DNA of 64,000 nt from Methanohalophilus portucalensis. Lineage in GTDB: Archaea > Halobacteriota > Methanosarcinia > Methanosarcinales > Methanosarcinaceae. The stretch is from the NCBI RefSeq assembly GCF_002761295.1, contig NZ_CP017881.1:914969-978968 (forward strand). The letters run 5' to 3'. Below are positions 27,619 to 37,494 of the stretch, piece after piece (positions within the stretch are counted from its first letter, which is position 1; each line of letters starts with the position of its first letter). Under the pieces are notes generated by a model that did no database searches, was not told the origin of the DNA, and saw only the letters and a program-made list of their open reading frames with translations. The position numbers and the translations under genes are program-made.

Positions 27619-28499
27619 ATAAAGTCTCCCTTCTTTTTTCCAGGTTCAATATGTACAGTAACATCCCTGACTGATGAATAACTTGCTTTTAAGGACGATT
27701 CTATTTGTTCAACAATTGGTTTGGTCTGGATGATCTTTATTTTTGGATCCATACATACATGCAGGTCAACATAAAGGTCGGAATCTGTTCCATGTGCCCT
27801 TACATTGTGACATTCACTGGCCCCATCTATTGAGTTTACAAGATTGCATATTTGCTTTTCATCCAGGCTAAATGTGTCACTCAAAAAACTGCTACTTTCC
27901 CATATTACAGAAAGGGTTTCTTTTACCAAAAATGAAAAGAAAAAGATTGAAAGGACAACATCCAGGAAAAAATATCCATGTTCAATACCTACCAGACCTA
28001 TTAATGTAATAATGGTTAAACCCACTTCTTTTTTGATATTGTCAGAACTATTATATTTTTTTTCTTCCTGCAAGGGGAATTGAATCTTTTTCATGGAATA
28101 AATTAACAGAAGATAAAATGTGACAGAAAGCAGGACTATAATGTATCCGGAAATATCAATAACCGGAACTTTCTGATAACTATATTTGCCTATAAGTGAA
28201 TGGCCTATTAAAATTAAAGAAATTATTCCAATTCCAAGAGCTACCAAAAACTGACCCATTTTTACATATTTAGAATAACCATAAGGGTGCAGGGAATTAG
28301 GTGAAAGGGAAGTAACATAAAAACTACCGGCAATAAATACGATTGAAAATCCTCTCAACAGTGAATAATATCCACTGGTCTCCAGGTAGATTATATCATA
28401 AAAATATCCATACAATATCTTTGGTATGGAAATTAAAAAAATCAGGAAAACAAATATGAAAAAATATTTTTCCAGCAATGTTTTCCTGCACATTTCCAT
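27615..28499 (-). CDS. Cation-diffusion-facilitator-like membrane protein lacking metal ligands
   Basis: A 294-aa protein with several membrane helices and a C-terminal cytoplasmic domain like the CDF zinc-transporter dimerisation domain (GASECHNVRAHGTDSDLYVDLHVCMDP ... DVTVHIEPGK). The CDF landmark HPYGYSKY (normally HPYGHGK) follows helix 2. The DxxxD pair expected in helix 2 and the HxxxD of helix 5 are absent: helix 2 reads SLLRGFSIVFIAGSFYV. Canonical zinc transport is therefore unlikely, and a sensor or scaffold role is possible. It sits between an acetate-type transporter and the hydantoinase. Confidence 0.75.
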   Translation of the reverse strand: MEMCRKTLLEKYFFIFVFLIFLISIPKILYGYFYDIIYLETSGYYSLLRGFSIVFIAGSFYVTSLSPNSLHPYGYSKYVKMGQFLVALGIGIISLILIGHSLIGKYSYQKVPVIDISGYIIVLLSVTFYLLLIYSMKKIQFPLQEEKKYNSSDNIKKEVGLTIITLIGLVGIEHGYFFLDVVLSIFFFSFLVKETLSVIWESSSFLSDTFSLDEKQICNLVNSIDGASECHNVRAHGTDSDLYVDLHVCMDPKIKIIQTKPIVEQIESSLKASYSSVRDVTVHIEPGKKKGDFI

Positions 28500-28541
28500 T
28501 CCTCCAAAATAAATGACATAAATATATCCATATATTTTGTT

Positions 28542-29138
28542 TTAAATACCTGGAGCCACAGGTTTCTCACAAATTTCATTCAGTACCATAGCAAGAGCTG
28601 CATATAGTGAACCAAATCCGAGTAGGAGTCCATCGATACCTGCAATAACAAGTAAACCGGTCATTCCTGTAGCATTGATAATTGCAAGCAGGATGAACAG
28701 GATGAACAGGGTAAGGAACACAAATTGTATGACTCTGCTGCCGTTGCACATTTTCAAGGTACCTATGAGCATCACAAAGGTGTAAACACCCCATATGAAG
28801 AGATAGGCAGCCATTGACATTGGTTCAGCTGCAGCAGCCCATCCAAGAGACTGCAAAATAATCAGTCCTGCAAGTGAGAACCAGAAAAGCCCGAATGCAT
28901 TAAAAGCAGTTCCGGCAAATACATCTCCTTTCTTCCATGCCATTATCCCTGCAAACACCTGGGCAAATCCACCCAAAAATATTGCCATTGAGACTATCAT
29001 TGAATCCAGTGGGAATAAACCTACATATGTCAAACTTAGCAAAACTGCTGAAAGCCCAAGACCAGTGAAACCAAGTGGTGCCGGGTTGGCCGTTGTATCG
29101 GCTACTTCGGCTTTCACCATTTCAATATTTCCTTCCAT
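28542..29138 (-). CDS. Acetate uptake transporter family (GPR1/FUN34/YaaH)
   Basis: A 198-aa six-helix membrane protein with the signature NPAPLGFTGL (family NPxPLGL) just before helix 1. Family members move acetate or succinate, sometimes ammonium or CO2. The ATG at 29138 follows AGGTGAT with 6-nt spacing; an upstream in-frame ATG at 29156 is less well placed. It is first in a likely operon with the CDF-like and hydantoinase genes (42-nt gap). In a methylotroph it could import or export acetate; direction is unknown. Confidence 0.87.
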   Translation of the reverse strand: MEGNIEMVKAEVADTTANPAPLGFTGLGLSAVLLSLTYVGLFPLDSMIVSMAIFLGGFAQVFAGIMAWKKGDVFAGTAFNAFGLFWFSLAGLIILQSLGWAAAAEPMSMAAYLFIWGVYTFVMLIGTLKMCNGSRVIQFVFLTLFILFILLAIINATGMTGLLVIAGIDGLLLGFGSLYAALAMVLNEICEKPVAPGI

Positions 29139-29364
29139 AAATATCACCTCTATCATTTGAATTAATAGATCGATACAGACTAAAAGTTACAATAACTCAC
29201 AAGTAATTTAAACTAAAAAAATAGGAGTAAAGGGAGGTTGTAAGTATTGCATTGCTTTTATATCTCCTCCTTGTTGCTAGCTACGCTATATAGAAGATTA
29301 CAAGGTGATTGGGGCTGTAGACCCCATAAAGGAGTCCACAGCTAAACGTCTGTATGTTTGCCGT

Positions 29365-30747
29365 TCAGAGACCGTAGTTCTCCGGCCTGAATACCTTGAC
29401 TTCCTTTTTGTATTGTTCAAGGGAGTCGCTGAGGAACTTATCTGAGTCATCAGTAAGCCCGGCCAGAGCCTCACTTGCATCTGCAAGTGCATTCTTTTCG
29501 AATCTGGTCATCTGTAGTTTGGGATCTGCATTTTCAAGCAGGTTTACACACTCTACAGCAGCGTTCTTTGCACGCAGATAGATATCATCTGAATCTTTGA
29601 CAATTGCTTCACCGACCTTGTAGGCATTGTCATAGGCCAGGATGTATCCCTGAGGGTCCCTGTACTTGTCGGAGAGAACCATCATGTCCCTGAGGTTCTT
29701 GGATTGACCTGTCTGGAGAGAGACATTCATCAGTGCACAGTCATATGCAAGGGATTCACTCCAGCACTGTACAGTTGTACCACCGAATTCACCGTGATAT
29801 TCTACGGATTCATTGGACCAGAGGTCACAGCACTGCATTACAAGGTTACCCATTACATCGGAGTGGGCGCATGTGGAAGATTTACCTTCCTGAGCAATCG
29901 GGACACCTGCAATTGATTTTACAATGGTGTTCTCGTAACCACAGTCTTTACCAGGACCAACTGCACCTGCTTCATATGCAGCAAGAGTACGTGGTGCGGA
30001 TATAGCCCTAGCAATTATTGCAAGGGTGTGGGCCAGGTTCTTGTCAAGGAGTCCACCTGCAATGAACATTGCAGTGTTTGCCTGTGCACAGTCAGTATCA
30101 CCAGCTGCGACGACATTGTTCTTCTTGGCAACTTTCGCAATGTCCTGCCAGATGTATTCCATATCCATAGTACCCAGGCAACCAATTGCAAAAAGCATAC
30201 CCGGCACATCATTTCTTAGAATTGCACGGTCAAAGACTTCTTTACCACCCATAGTTTCGATGGATAAGAGATCTGCACCGTTTGATGCAACTTCTTCAAA
30301 GGATTCCATAAGGGTGTTGTATTTTTCTCCCCTCAACTGCAGATAATCACGGTCTTCACGAATGTCACCAGGAGTGTGTCTCAGAGCGCATTTGATGCCG
30401 TATTCATCATGGTAATCTTCCATAATGGCTTTCTGTGCATTTGCGACCTCTCCACCCCAGGTTGGGTTATTGGTCATCTGCTGAACGTGCTCTGTCTCCA
30501 GTACAACTGCCGGGAAACCTACCTGGACCATCCTTTCCATTATGTCACGGGTAATACGCTCATATTCCTTTACAAGTTTCTCTTTGGTCTCACCGGCTTC
30601 TGGCCTTGGTGCATAGTTTACTTCAGGTGTGGTGTAACCGGCACCAATCTCTAAGTCCAGCCCTGCTTTTACAGGATTGGGAGAGTTTCCAAAAATCATA
30701 TCGTCTGCGCTGGCATATGCCATCTTGGTGTATCTGTTTACTGTCAT
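29365..30747 (-). CDS. mtaB: Methanol:corrinoid methyltransferase MtaB, copy 1
   Basis: A 460-aa zinc enzyme that transfers the methyl group of methanol to the Co(I) corrinoid of MtaC, the first step of methylotrophic methanogenesis. The zinc ligands known in Methanosarcina barkeri MtaB (Glu164, Cys220, Cys269) fall at exactly those positions here, in LSIE, DTDC and GKDC. This supports the ATG at 30747, which has AGGTGAG 5 nt upstream; an upstream extension to 30870 would run through mtaC. It lies 13 nt after mtaC1. Two small hairpins downstream (29260-29330) may end the transcript. Confidence 0.97.
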   Translation of the reverse strand: MTVNRYTKMAYASADDMIFGNSPNPVKAGLDLEIGAGYTTPEVNYAPRPEAGETKEKLVKEYERITRDIMERMVQVGFPAVVLETEHVQQMTNNPTWGGEVANAQKAIMEDYHDEYGIKCALRHTPGDIREDRDYLQLRGEKYNTLMESFEEVASNGADLLSIETMGGKEVFDRAILRNDVPGMLFAIGCLGTMDMEYIWQDIAKVAKKNNVVAAGDTDCAQANTAMFIAGGLLDKNLAHTLAIIARAISAPRTLAAYEAGAVGPGKDCGYENTIVKSIAGVPIAQEGKSSTCAHSDVMGNLVMQCCDLWSNESVEYHGEFGGTTVQCWSESLAYDCALMNVSLQTGQSKNLRDMMVLSDKYRDPQGYILAYDNAYKVGEAIVKDSDDIYLRAKNAAVECVNLLENADPKLQMTRFEKNALADASEALAGLTDDSDKFLSDSLEQYKKEVKVFRPENYGL

Positions 30748-30760
30748 TTTGCTCACCTCT

Positions 30761-31531
30761 TCAGTGTTGATGGAATTGTTCCTTGAGTTTGCCAAGATCT
30801 GCGCCTGCAAGAATTGCCTCTGCCATCTTTGGTGCATCGGCAGCCTCTTCTCCATATACTCCAAGCTCATAGGTAGATACGAAGTCCTGATTTACTGCAC
30901 CGCCTCCACACTGGAATGGAACTTTAATACCTGCTTCAAGAAGCCTGTCATTAACAGCCTTGAATGCATACATTGTGGTGGTCATCAAAGCAGTTCCTGT
31001 CACCATCATTGGTTTTTCCTTCTTGACAGATTCAATTACTTCGTCTACCGGTACATCACGTCCAAGATCCACTACATCGAAACCATTTGCTCTCAGGAGG
31101 GCTGATACAATGGATTTACCGATGTCATGGACGTCACCTTCTGCAACATGGCATACGATCTTTCCTTTGGATACAGGTGGTTCCTTGGCCTGGGATTTAC
31201 AGTAATCAATACCATCAAGCATTGCATCTGCAGACATCATTACATTTGGCAGGAAAATTATACCTTCATCGTAGAGTTTAGTTACTACTCCCATTCCCAC
31301 CATCAGGGCATCATCGATTAAGGCAATTGGATCCTTACCGGCATCAATTGCTTTCTTAAGGCCCTCTACTGTGTCATCTTCTTCGCCTTCATAAATTGAT
31401 TCTGCAATAGGGCGAATCAGCTCGTCTTTTGGATAAAGTTCTGCTGCCGCGTCATCCGGCGTCATTGCTTTTTCCATTTTGACGTTATACCTTTCCAGAA
31501 TTTCACTGGGGTCTAAGTCCAAACTGGTCAT
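30761..31531 (-). CDS. mtaC: Methanol-specific corrinoid protein MtaC, copy 1
   Basis: A 256-aa corrinoid protein carrying the methyl group between MtaB and MtaA. It has an N-terminal helical cap (about 1-110) followed by a Rossmann B12 domain with the base-off/His-on motif EGDVHDIGKS (cobalt ligand His135), GTALMTTTM and CGGGAV. First gene of the mtaC1B1 operon, with a roughly 95-nt predicted leader and a structured upstream region shared with mtaA. The sequence differs enough from copy 2 to be a distinct isoform rather than a recent duplicate. Confidence 0.97.
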   Translation of the reverse strand: MTSLDLDPSEILERYNVKMEKAMTPDDAAAELYPKDELIRPIAESIYEGEEDDTVEGLKKAIDAGKDPIALIDDALMVGMGVVTKLYDEGIIFLPNVMMSADAMLDGIDYCKSQAKEPPVSKGKIVCHVAEGDVHDIGKSIVSALLRANGFDVVDLGRDVPVDEVIESVKKEKPMMVTGTALMTTTMYAFKAVNDRLLEAGIKVPFQCGGGAVNQDFVSTYELGVYGEEAADAPKMAEAILAGADLGKLKEQFHQH

Positions 31532-32027
31532 TCTACACTTCCTTCCATATTTGTTTCAAATATATTCAGGGTCAATGCCTGATGGCGATTGGCCCAACTC
31601 CAATCTATTGTGAGGTTTAATCAAACCTCATATTCAAGTGTGATTTTATTATATATAAACATTTTTATTGCTCACTACTAATATATAAAAATTGCCCATT
31701 GTTTTTCATTATTGTCTATATATTTATACAGTAAGAAAAGTGTCTATTGATTGCTTTTTTTCGAGCATATTCACATAAATTTAAAAAATAAATATTATTA
31801 GTTGCAATAATACTTATATATTATAATAAAAAAGGCTGTCTAAATAGACAATATAAATAAATACTTACAATCAAATGCATACAAAAAATAATTATAACTA
31901 TACACAATTTGCAGCATAGCGTTTTTTAGAAATGTATCGCGAAATATAAATTATAAAATAATAGATAGAAATAACTATATATATGAGAAGTCTGAAAAAG
32001 CAAAATTAGTAGTTAAAATTATAGAAA
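31532..32027 (-). promoter_or_regulatory. Promoter/regulatory region of mtaC1B1
   Basis: A 496-nt AT-rich spacer without a gene. On the minus strand the TATA box TTTATATA lies at 31651-31658 inside a 30-nt block (31643-31672) that matches the mtaA promoter at 27 positions. A 19-nt block at 31809-31827 is identical to one upstream of mtaA, and the block-to-block distance is 166 nt here against 167 nt there. TGTCTA recurs at 31713, 31741 and as the palindrome TGTCTAAATAGACA (31837-31850), suggesting an operator. Confidence 0.6.
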
Positions 32028-33413
32028 TTAAAGGCCATAATTTGATGGGTTAAAAGTATCCACTTCAGATGAATAGGTATGCAGGCAATTACAAATAAAA
32101 GATTCCATATTTTCGTCTAATGATTTCAGGTCATTTTGGGCTTTTTTTATTGTAGCTTTTTCAAACTTGGATAACTCCAGGAATCCTTCGGAACCACTTT
32201 CTATTAATTCACAAGCTTTCATGCCTGCCTCTTTTGCCCTAAGATACAAATCATCCGGATGGGCAGTTATTACTTCACCAATACGATACGCATTATCATA
32301 CGATAGTATGAATGCCTGTGGATCCCTGTATCTGTCCGAAACCATTAGCACATCACGCAGGGTTTTACCAACTCCGGCTTCCAATGCCGTATTCATCATG
32401 CTGCAATCATAAGAAAGAGTTTCTCCCCAACATTGTACAGTGGTTCCTCCAAAATCTCCCCGATATTCCACAGATTCATTGGACCAGAGATCGCAACACT
32501 GCATGGCCATGTTGCCCATTAGATCTGAGTGGGCGCATGTAGAACCTTTGCCTTCCTGGGAAATGGGGTAACCGGTAATTGCCTTAATAATATTGTTCTC
32601 ATAACCGCAATCCTTACCCGGACCAACTGCACCTGCTTCATATGCAGCAAGGGATCTTGATGCAGAAATTGCCCTTACAACAGATGCCGCACTATGGGAT
32701 AATTTGAAGTCAAGCAGTCCCCCTGCAACAAACATTGCAGTGTTTGCCTGTGCACAGGCCGTATCGCCCGCAGGTACTACTTTATTTTTCTTTGCAATAT
32801 TGCAGATATCCTTCCATATATATTCAACATCGAAAGCGCCAAGTATACCAACTGAAAAGATAACTCCCCGCATGTCATTCCTCAGGATAGAATGATCAAA
32901 TACTTCTTTGCCTCCAAGGGATTCAATCGACAACATATCCGCTCCTGAAGAAGCGACTTGCTCAAAGGATTCAAGAATCCGGGAATAAGCATCTCCTCGC
33001 AGATCAATGCTTTCCCTATTTCCCCGGATATCACCCACTGTATGCCTCAGGGCACATTTGATACCATATTCATCATGGTACTCTTCCATGATTGCTTTTT
33101 GAGCAGTTGCAATATCAGCCCCCCATTCAGGGTTATGTGTCATCTGTTGCACATGTTCGGTTTCAAGTACGACTGATGGGAAGCCAACCTGGACCATCCT
33201 TTCCATTATGTCACGGGTAATACGCTCGTATTCATTTACAAGTGTTGCCTTATTTTCAGCCGCACCCGGACGGGGAGCATAATTGATTTCAGCAGTGGTA
33301 TATCCAGCACCAATTTCCAGATCAAGACCGGTTTTCACAGGATATTTTGAGTGGCCAAAAAGCAGGTCTTCAAAATTGTCATATTCCATGGAAGAATAAT
33401 GTTTAACAGACAC
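32028..33413 (-). CDS. mtaB: Methanol:corrinoid methyltransferase MtaB, copy 2
   Basis: A 461-aa paralogue of the first MtaB with the same zinc ligands at Glu164, Cys220 and Cys269 when translation starts at GTG 33413. AGGAG lies 9 nt upstream. Starting at the ATG at 33446 would overlap mtaC2 and shift the conserved numbering, so GTG is preferred. Divergence from copy 1 is scattered (for example GNRESID for EDRDYLQ), consistent with an old isoform pair. Methanosarcina keeps several mtaCB isoforms under different regulation; the same is inferred here. Confidence 0.95.
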   Translation of the reverse strand: MSVKHYSSMEYDNFEDLLFGHSKYPVKTGLDLEIGAGYTTAEINYAPRPGAAENKATLVNEYERITRDIMERMVQVGFPSVVLETEHVQQMTHNPEWGADIATAQKAIMEEYHDEYGIKCALRHTVGDIRGNRESIDLRGDAYSRILESFEQVASSGADMLSIESLGGKEVFDHSILRNDMRGVIFSVGILGAFDVEYIWKDICNIAKKNKVVPAGDTACAQANTAMFVAGGLLDFKLSHSAASVVRAISASRSLAAYEAGAVGPGKDCGYENNIIKAITGYPISQEGKGSTCAHSDLMGNMAMQCCDLWSNESVEYRGDFGGTTVQCWGETLSYDCSMMNTALEAGVGKTLRDVLMVSDRYRDPQAFILSYDNAYRIGEVITAHPDDLYLRAKEAGMKACELIESGSEGFLELSKFEKATIKKAQNDLKSLDENMESFICNCLHTYSSEVDTFNPSNYGL

Positions 33414-33426
33414 AATATGGGTCTCC

Positions 33427-34191
33427 TTAGTGTTTATGGAAAGCATCCCTTAATTTCCTTATATCCAATCCGTGCAGGATGGAATCTGCAATTTTTGGTA
33501 CGTCTGCAGCTTCCTCACAATATACCCCCAGATCATAATCGGAAACAAAGTCCTGGGTAACAGCACCCCCGCCACAGACTACAGGTACATTTATATCACT
33601 CGCAAGCAGTCGCGAATTCACGTCTTTGAAAGCATGCATTGTAGTGGTCATCAAAGCTGTTCCCGAAAGCATTATCGGGTTTTCTCTTTTGGCTGCGGCT
33701 ACAACTTCTTCAACAGGCACATCTTTTCCAAGGTCAATAACCTCATAACCATTGGCACGTAAAAGAACGGTTACAATCTTTTTCCCGATGTCGTGAATAT
33801 CTCCCTCTACAACATAAGAAATGATCTTACCCTTTGATTCATGAATCTGCTTGGATTGTTCCTTACAGTATTCTATTCCTTCAATCATTGCCTGGGCAGA
33901 GATAATAACATCCGGCAGGTACAATAATCCGTAATCATAGAGAGTAGATACCACTTCCATTCCTGCCATTAGAGCATCGTTTATAAGTGAAAGAGGATCA
34001 ACTCCGGAATCAATTGTATTTTGCAAAGCAACGACAACTTCATCCTCATCGCCTTCAAAAACAGCTTTGGCGACCTGACGAATATGTGGGTCTGTGGGGT
34101 ACAGCTGTTCTGCCACCTCTTCAGGAGTCATATCGCTTTCAACCAATATGTTGTAGCGCATCAAGATGTTTTTAGGATTGATATCTATCAT
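33427..34191 (-). CDS. mtaC: Methanol-specific corrinoid protein MtaC, copy 2
   Basis: A 254-aa corrinoid protein, partner of MtaB copy 2. The cobalt-ligating motif is EGDIHDIGKK (His133), followed by GTALMTTTM and CGGGAV. It starts 68 nt after the PAS/GAF sensor gene. Neither conserved promoter block of the other mta genes is present in this gap, so it is either read through from the sensor gene or has a weak, differently regulated promoter. mtaB2 follows after 13 nt. Confidence 0.95.
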   Translation of the reverse strand: MIDINPKNILMRYNILVESDMTPEEVAEQLYPTDPHIRQVAKAVFEGDEDEVVVALQNTIDSGVDPLSLINDALMAGMEVVSTLYDYGLLYLPDVIISAQAMIEGIEYCKEQSKQIHESKGKIISYVVEGDIHDIGKKIVTVLLRANGYEVIDLGKDVPVEEVVAAAKRENPIMLSGTALMTTTMHAFKDVNSRLLASDINVPVVCGGGAVTQDFVSDYDLGVYCEEAADVPKIADSILHGLDIRKLRDAFHKH

Positions 34192-34259
34192 TTTTGCCCC
34201 ACTTTACTTGCATTCCTTTAGTTACTATGCTTCTGTATTAGTAATTTATGAATTTATCG

Positions 34260-37200
34260 TCATTCAACAATTCTATTGACAACGACGACCACATCACTAC
34301 CGTTCCATTCCCCCCTTTGCATTGTAGTATCGACATTTATTAGATTATTATTTTTGTCCATCAATGTGAACAATTTTTTTTGTTTGTTGCCATTGAGGGC
34401 TTCGTTAAAGGCTTTTGCAGCATCAAGTACCTGAGTATGGGAATGAATTTTTACAAAATTCATACCTGTAATTTCCTGTTTGGAATATTTCAGGGTTTTT
34501 GCAACATTAAGATTGGAATAAAGGATACAGCCTTCTGAATCCACCACAAAAATCAGCTCAGATATTGTGTCAAAGAGCACCTGTAAATCATACTGCCCTT
34601 TCTGAATGCCTGCCTCTTTTTCAATCCTGTCAAGCACAGAACCTATCTGGTTTGCCACAGTTTCAAGCGAGTTACGTATAGAATACGGAATTTCATAATT
34701 TTTATGGGATGCCAAAAACAATACTGCAGATAAATTATCATTGGTTATTACAGGGATAATAGCTGTTGCCAGGAGGTTATCCTTGCCTTTTTTGGATCTA
34801 GAGAAGGGATAGATTTCAGAATAAAGTTTATATACGGGATATTGTACTGACAGGAATCTTCCTCTAAGTGAATCCATTTCAATTGTAGAATGATTTTCAG
34901 CAAACTCATCGGAAATATTACGATGAGCTACAATATTAAGGTCTTTACTGGATTTGTCAACAATATAGAGGGCACCTGCATCCACACCTTCAATATGAAG
35001 AGCCAGCTCGAGTAACTGATCAAACATTTCTTGCATATCACCGGTGGGTGTCAGGAAATTCCCAATATCCGTATCAATATCTAAAAAGCGATTTACTTTT
35101 TTTCTTTCAGTGATATCAAGGATTATACCTTGATAGTGGCTTATTTCATTATTTTCATATTGGATGGAACCTCGTTCTTCAACCCAGCGCACGTCTCCAT
35201 TTTTTGTGATTATGCGGTATTCCAGATTGTAATCCGACATTCCTTCATCTGAATATTTTGCAAGCTTCTGATGGACATAATCGAGATCAGAGGGATGTAT
35301 TATATCTCCATATTGTAATTTTCCGGAAGTAAACTCCTCGGCCCTGTAACCAAAATTTTCAATGTTTTCAGATACAAATTCCACCGGCCAATCTTCCTCC
35401 GGAGCCCAAAAGAAAACTATTGCAGGACTGGTACGAATTACAGACTGAAGCACTTTTAGAACTTTAAAAGTTTCAAGAAGTTCGTTCTCCTTTTCTTTTT
35501 GTTGTGTAATATCGCTTATAAATGCCATTACTGCAGGTTTGCCTTCATGGTCGATTACAGATGTGCTTACGATTACAGGTATTTTTTTGCCGTTCTCTGT
35601 AACCAGTTCAATTTCATCCCTGGAATGAGACATCTCCTTTTGCTGTATATACTGCTGGTTTTTTTTTGTCACCATACGGCGATATTCTTCAGCAACGTAA
35701 TTCCTAAAATCCGTATCAAGTATTGAATCACAATCGTTGCCCACGAATTCACAAAACATCGAATTTGCAAATTTAAGTTTACCATCCTGAATTACTACTA
35801 TTGCATCATTGCCGTTTTCCACAAGGGAAGAATATTTGATTTCAGAATCACATAACGATTTCTCGGCCATTTTATGTTTGATTGTAGTCCATATATCCTG
35901 TATAAAAAGTTCTAATTGATTTTTTTCCATTTCTTTAAAAGCTATATTCCTGCTAAAACCTGCAACCATTGCGAGCTGCTCATTTTCAAAAGTAGGTATT
36001 TCGACAGTTTTTCCCGCATCCATAACATTGGATTTTCTATCTTTGAACTCAAAATACTCAATTCTTCCGGATACAAATGATTCCAGATCTTCTGCATCAG
36101 GAGCATACAGTATTTTTTCAGGGTTGCCATCCATCCCCACCTTGCAAAAGTAGCCCCAATCGCTGTCTGTAAATTCAACTGTAAGTTCAAGAGCAAAACG
36201 AGCTATTTCATCGAAAGAAAAAACTTCCATTCGGTTTAATTTTAAAAGGGCTTCAAGTCGGGATTTGTTCATTTGAAGAGTGGCTTCAGCACTTTTTTGC
36301 AGGGAAATGTCTTCAAAGATGCCGATTCCACCCTGTAAAACACCATCCAGGAGCAAGGAATTACATGTAATTTTTATAGATTTGGATGAATATTGAGTAT
36401 TGACCTCGTATTCTCCCCTGTAAGAAAGAGAGTTGCCGGAAAGCACCTGTTTTATCTGGCCAAATACTTCCGTATCGGGAATATAATCAAAAATTTCAGG
36501 TTCTTCCTTTTCATCAATAAAAGATTTAAATATATAATTGAAGGCTTCATTGGAATTTCTTATACTACCTTTCCTGTCAAAATAAACAATCCCAATCGGT
36601 GTTTTTTCAAAGATTGACCTGTATTTCTTTTCAGCTTCTTTAAGATGTTCTTCTGCTTCCTTTTTAGCTGATATGTCCCGAAATACGACCATCACTGCAG
36701 ATCGATTGCCATACTCAACAAGTGATGATGAAAGTTCGAAAGGAATGACTTTACCTGATGTTGAAAGTAATTCGATCTCATATGTCATTTCCCTGTATAT
36801 TTTTTTTTCAATACGCTTGGTATATTTTTTGTACAACATCCGCCGATATTGAATCGGAAAATAATCCAGGAAATGTGTGCCTTTTATTTCATCCCACTTT
36901 TTACCAACAATTTTTCCGAATTTGCGGTTTGCAAACTGGATTTTCTCATCTTGAATTATGATTATTCCTTCTGAAATACCCGATGTGAAAATGGAGAGCA
37001 GGTCTTCAAATTTTTCAGATTCATTTTCAGAAAATAGATGTTTTTCCAGTGTGAGCATAAATGCAGGGGCATCAGGCAAATCGGGATTCAAGTAATGAGC
37101 TGTAAAATTGTAGGCTTCACCGGAACTATCTTCAATGGAATGAATCGTTGGTTTATTTTGTGAGGGGATACTTTTGAGGGACTGAACAATTTCTTTTTTG

Positions 37201-37391
37201 GTAAAGGGCCATATTTCAATATCAAAAACTGATTTTCCATAAGAGTTTTCTGGAATTCCTAATAAACTGCTCATTTTGGAATTTACATATATTATATTAT
37301 ATTTACTATCAAGTAAAAGAATACCAGTGTCCAGAAAATCTAACGCGGGAGCAAGATTAGTTTGCCCTTCTTTTAAAATAGGTTTTTCCAT
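34260..37391 (-). CDS. Multi-PAS/GAF sensor protein without a kinase domain
   Basis: A 1,043-aa soluble protein. Apparent order: PAS (about 8-105), PAS (120-245), PAS (250-375), GAF (385-525), PAS (530-650), PAS with PAC (660-780, GYRAEEFTSGKLQY; ending ITERKKV), GAF (790-935), PAS (940-1043). Each PAS repeats the D/N..I.FAN pattern. It ends within a PAS domain, with no HisKA, HATPase, receiver or DNA-binding domain and no membrane helix. It lies directly before mtaC2B2 on the same strand, so it may sense redox or ligand state for the methanol genes. The ATG at 37391 follows AGGAAC; CTTATATAC near 37443-37451 is a likely TATA box. Confidence 0.85.
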   Translation of the reverse strand: MEKPILKEGQTNLAPALDFLDTGILLLDSKYNIIYVNSKMSSLLGIPENSYGKSVFDIEIWPFTKKEIVQSLKSIPSQNKPTIHSIEDSSGEAYNFTAHYLNPDLPDAPAFMLTLEKHLFSENESEKFEDLLSIFTSGISEGIIIIQDEKIQFANRKFGKIVGKKWDEIKGTHFLDYFPIQYRRMLYKKYTKRIEKKIYREMTYEIELLSTSGKVIPFELSSSLVEYGNRSAVMVVFRDISAKKEAEEHLKEAEKKYRSIFEKTPIGIVYFDRKGSIRNSNEAFNYIFKSFIDEKEEPEIFDYIPDTEVFGQIKQVLSGNSLSYRGEYEVNTQYSSKSIKITCNSLLLDGVLQGGIGIFEDISLQKSAEATLQMNKSRLEALLKLNRMEVFSFDEIARFALELTVEFTDSDWGYFCKVGMDGNPEKILYAPDAEDLESFVSGRIEYFEFKDRKSNVMDAGKTVEIPTFENEQLAMVAGFSRNIAFKEMEKNQLELFIQDIWTTIKHKMAEKSLCDSEIKYSSLVENGNDAIVVIQDGKLKFANSMFCEFVGNDCDSILDTDFRNYVAEEYRRMVTKKNQQYIQQKEMSHSRDEIELVTENGKKIPVIVSTSVIDHEGKPAVMAFISDITQQKEKENELLETFKVLKVLQSVIRTSPAIVFFWAPEEDWPVEFVSENIENFGYRAEEFTSGKLQYGDIIHPSDLDYVHQKLAKYSDEGMSDYNLEYRIITKNGDVRWVEERGSIQYENNEISHYQGIILDITERKKVNRFLDIDTDIGNFLTPTGDMQEMFDQLLELALHIEGVDAGALYIVDKSSKDLNIVAHRNISDEFAENHSTIEMDSLRGRFLSVQYPVYKLYSEIYPFSRSKKGKDNLLATAIIPVITNDNLSAVLFLASHKNYEIPYSIRNSLETVANQIGSVLDRIEKEAGIQKGQYDLQVLFDTISELIFVVDSEGCILYSNLNVAKTLKYSKQEITGMNFVKIHSHTQVLDAAKAFNEALNGNKQKKLFTLMDKNNNLINVDTTMQRGEWNGSDVVVVVNRIVE

Positions 37392-37494
37392 AATGTTCCT
37401 GCCAATGCATCGACAATTAATATACACTACAAATCAATCTCATGTATATAAGAGGATTGCGTAACTAATATATATATCCTTTTTCAATGGTAAC

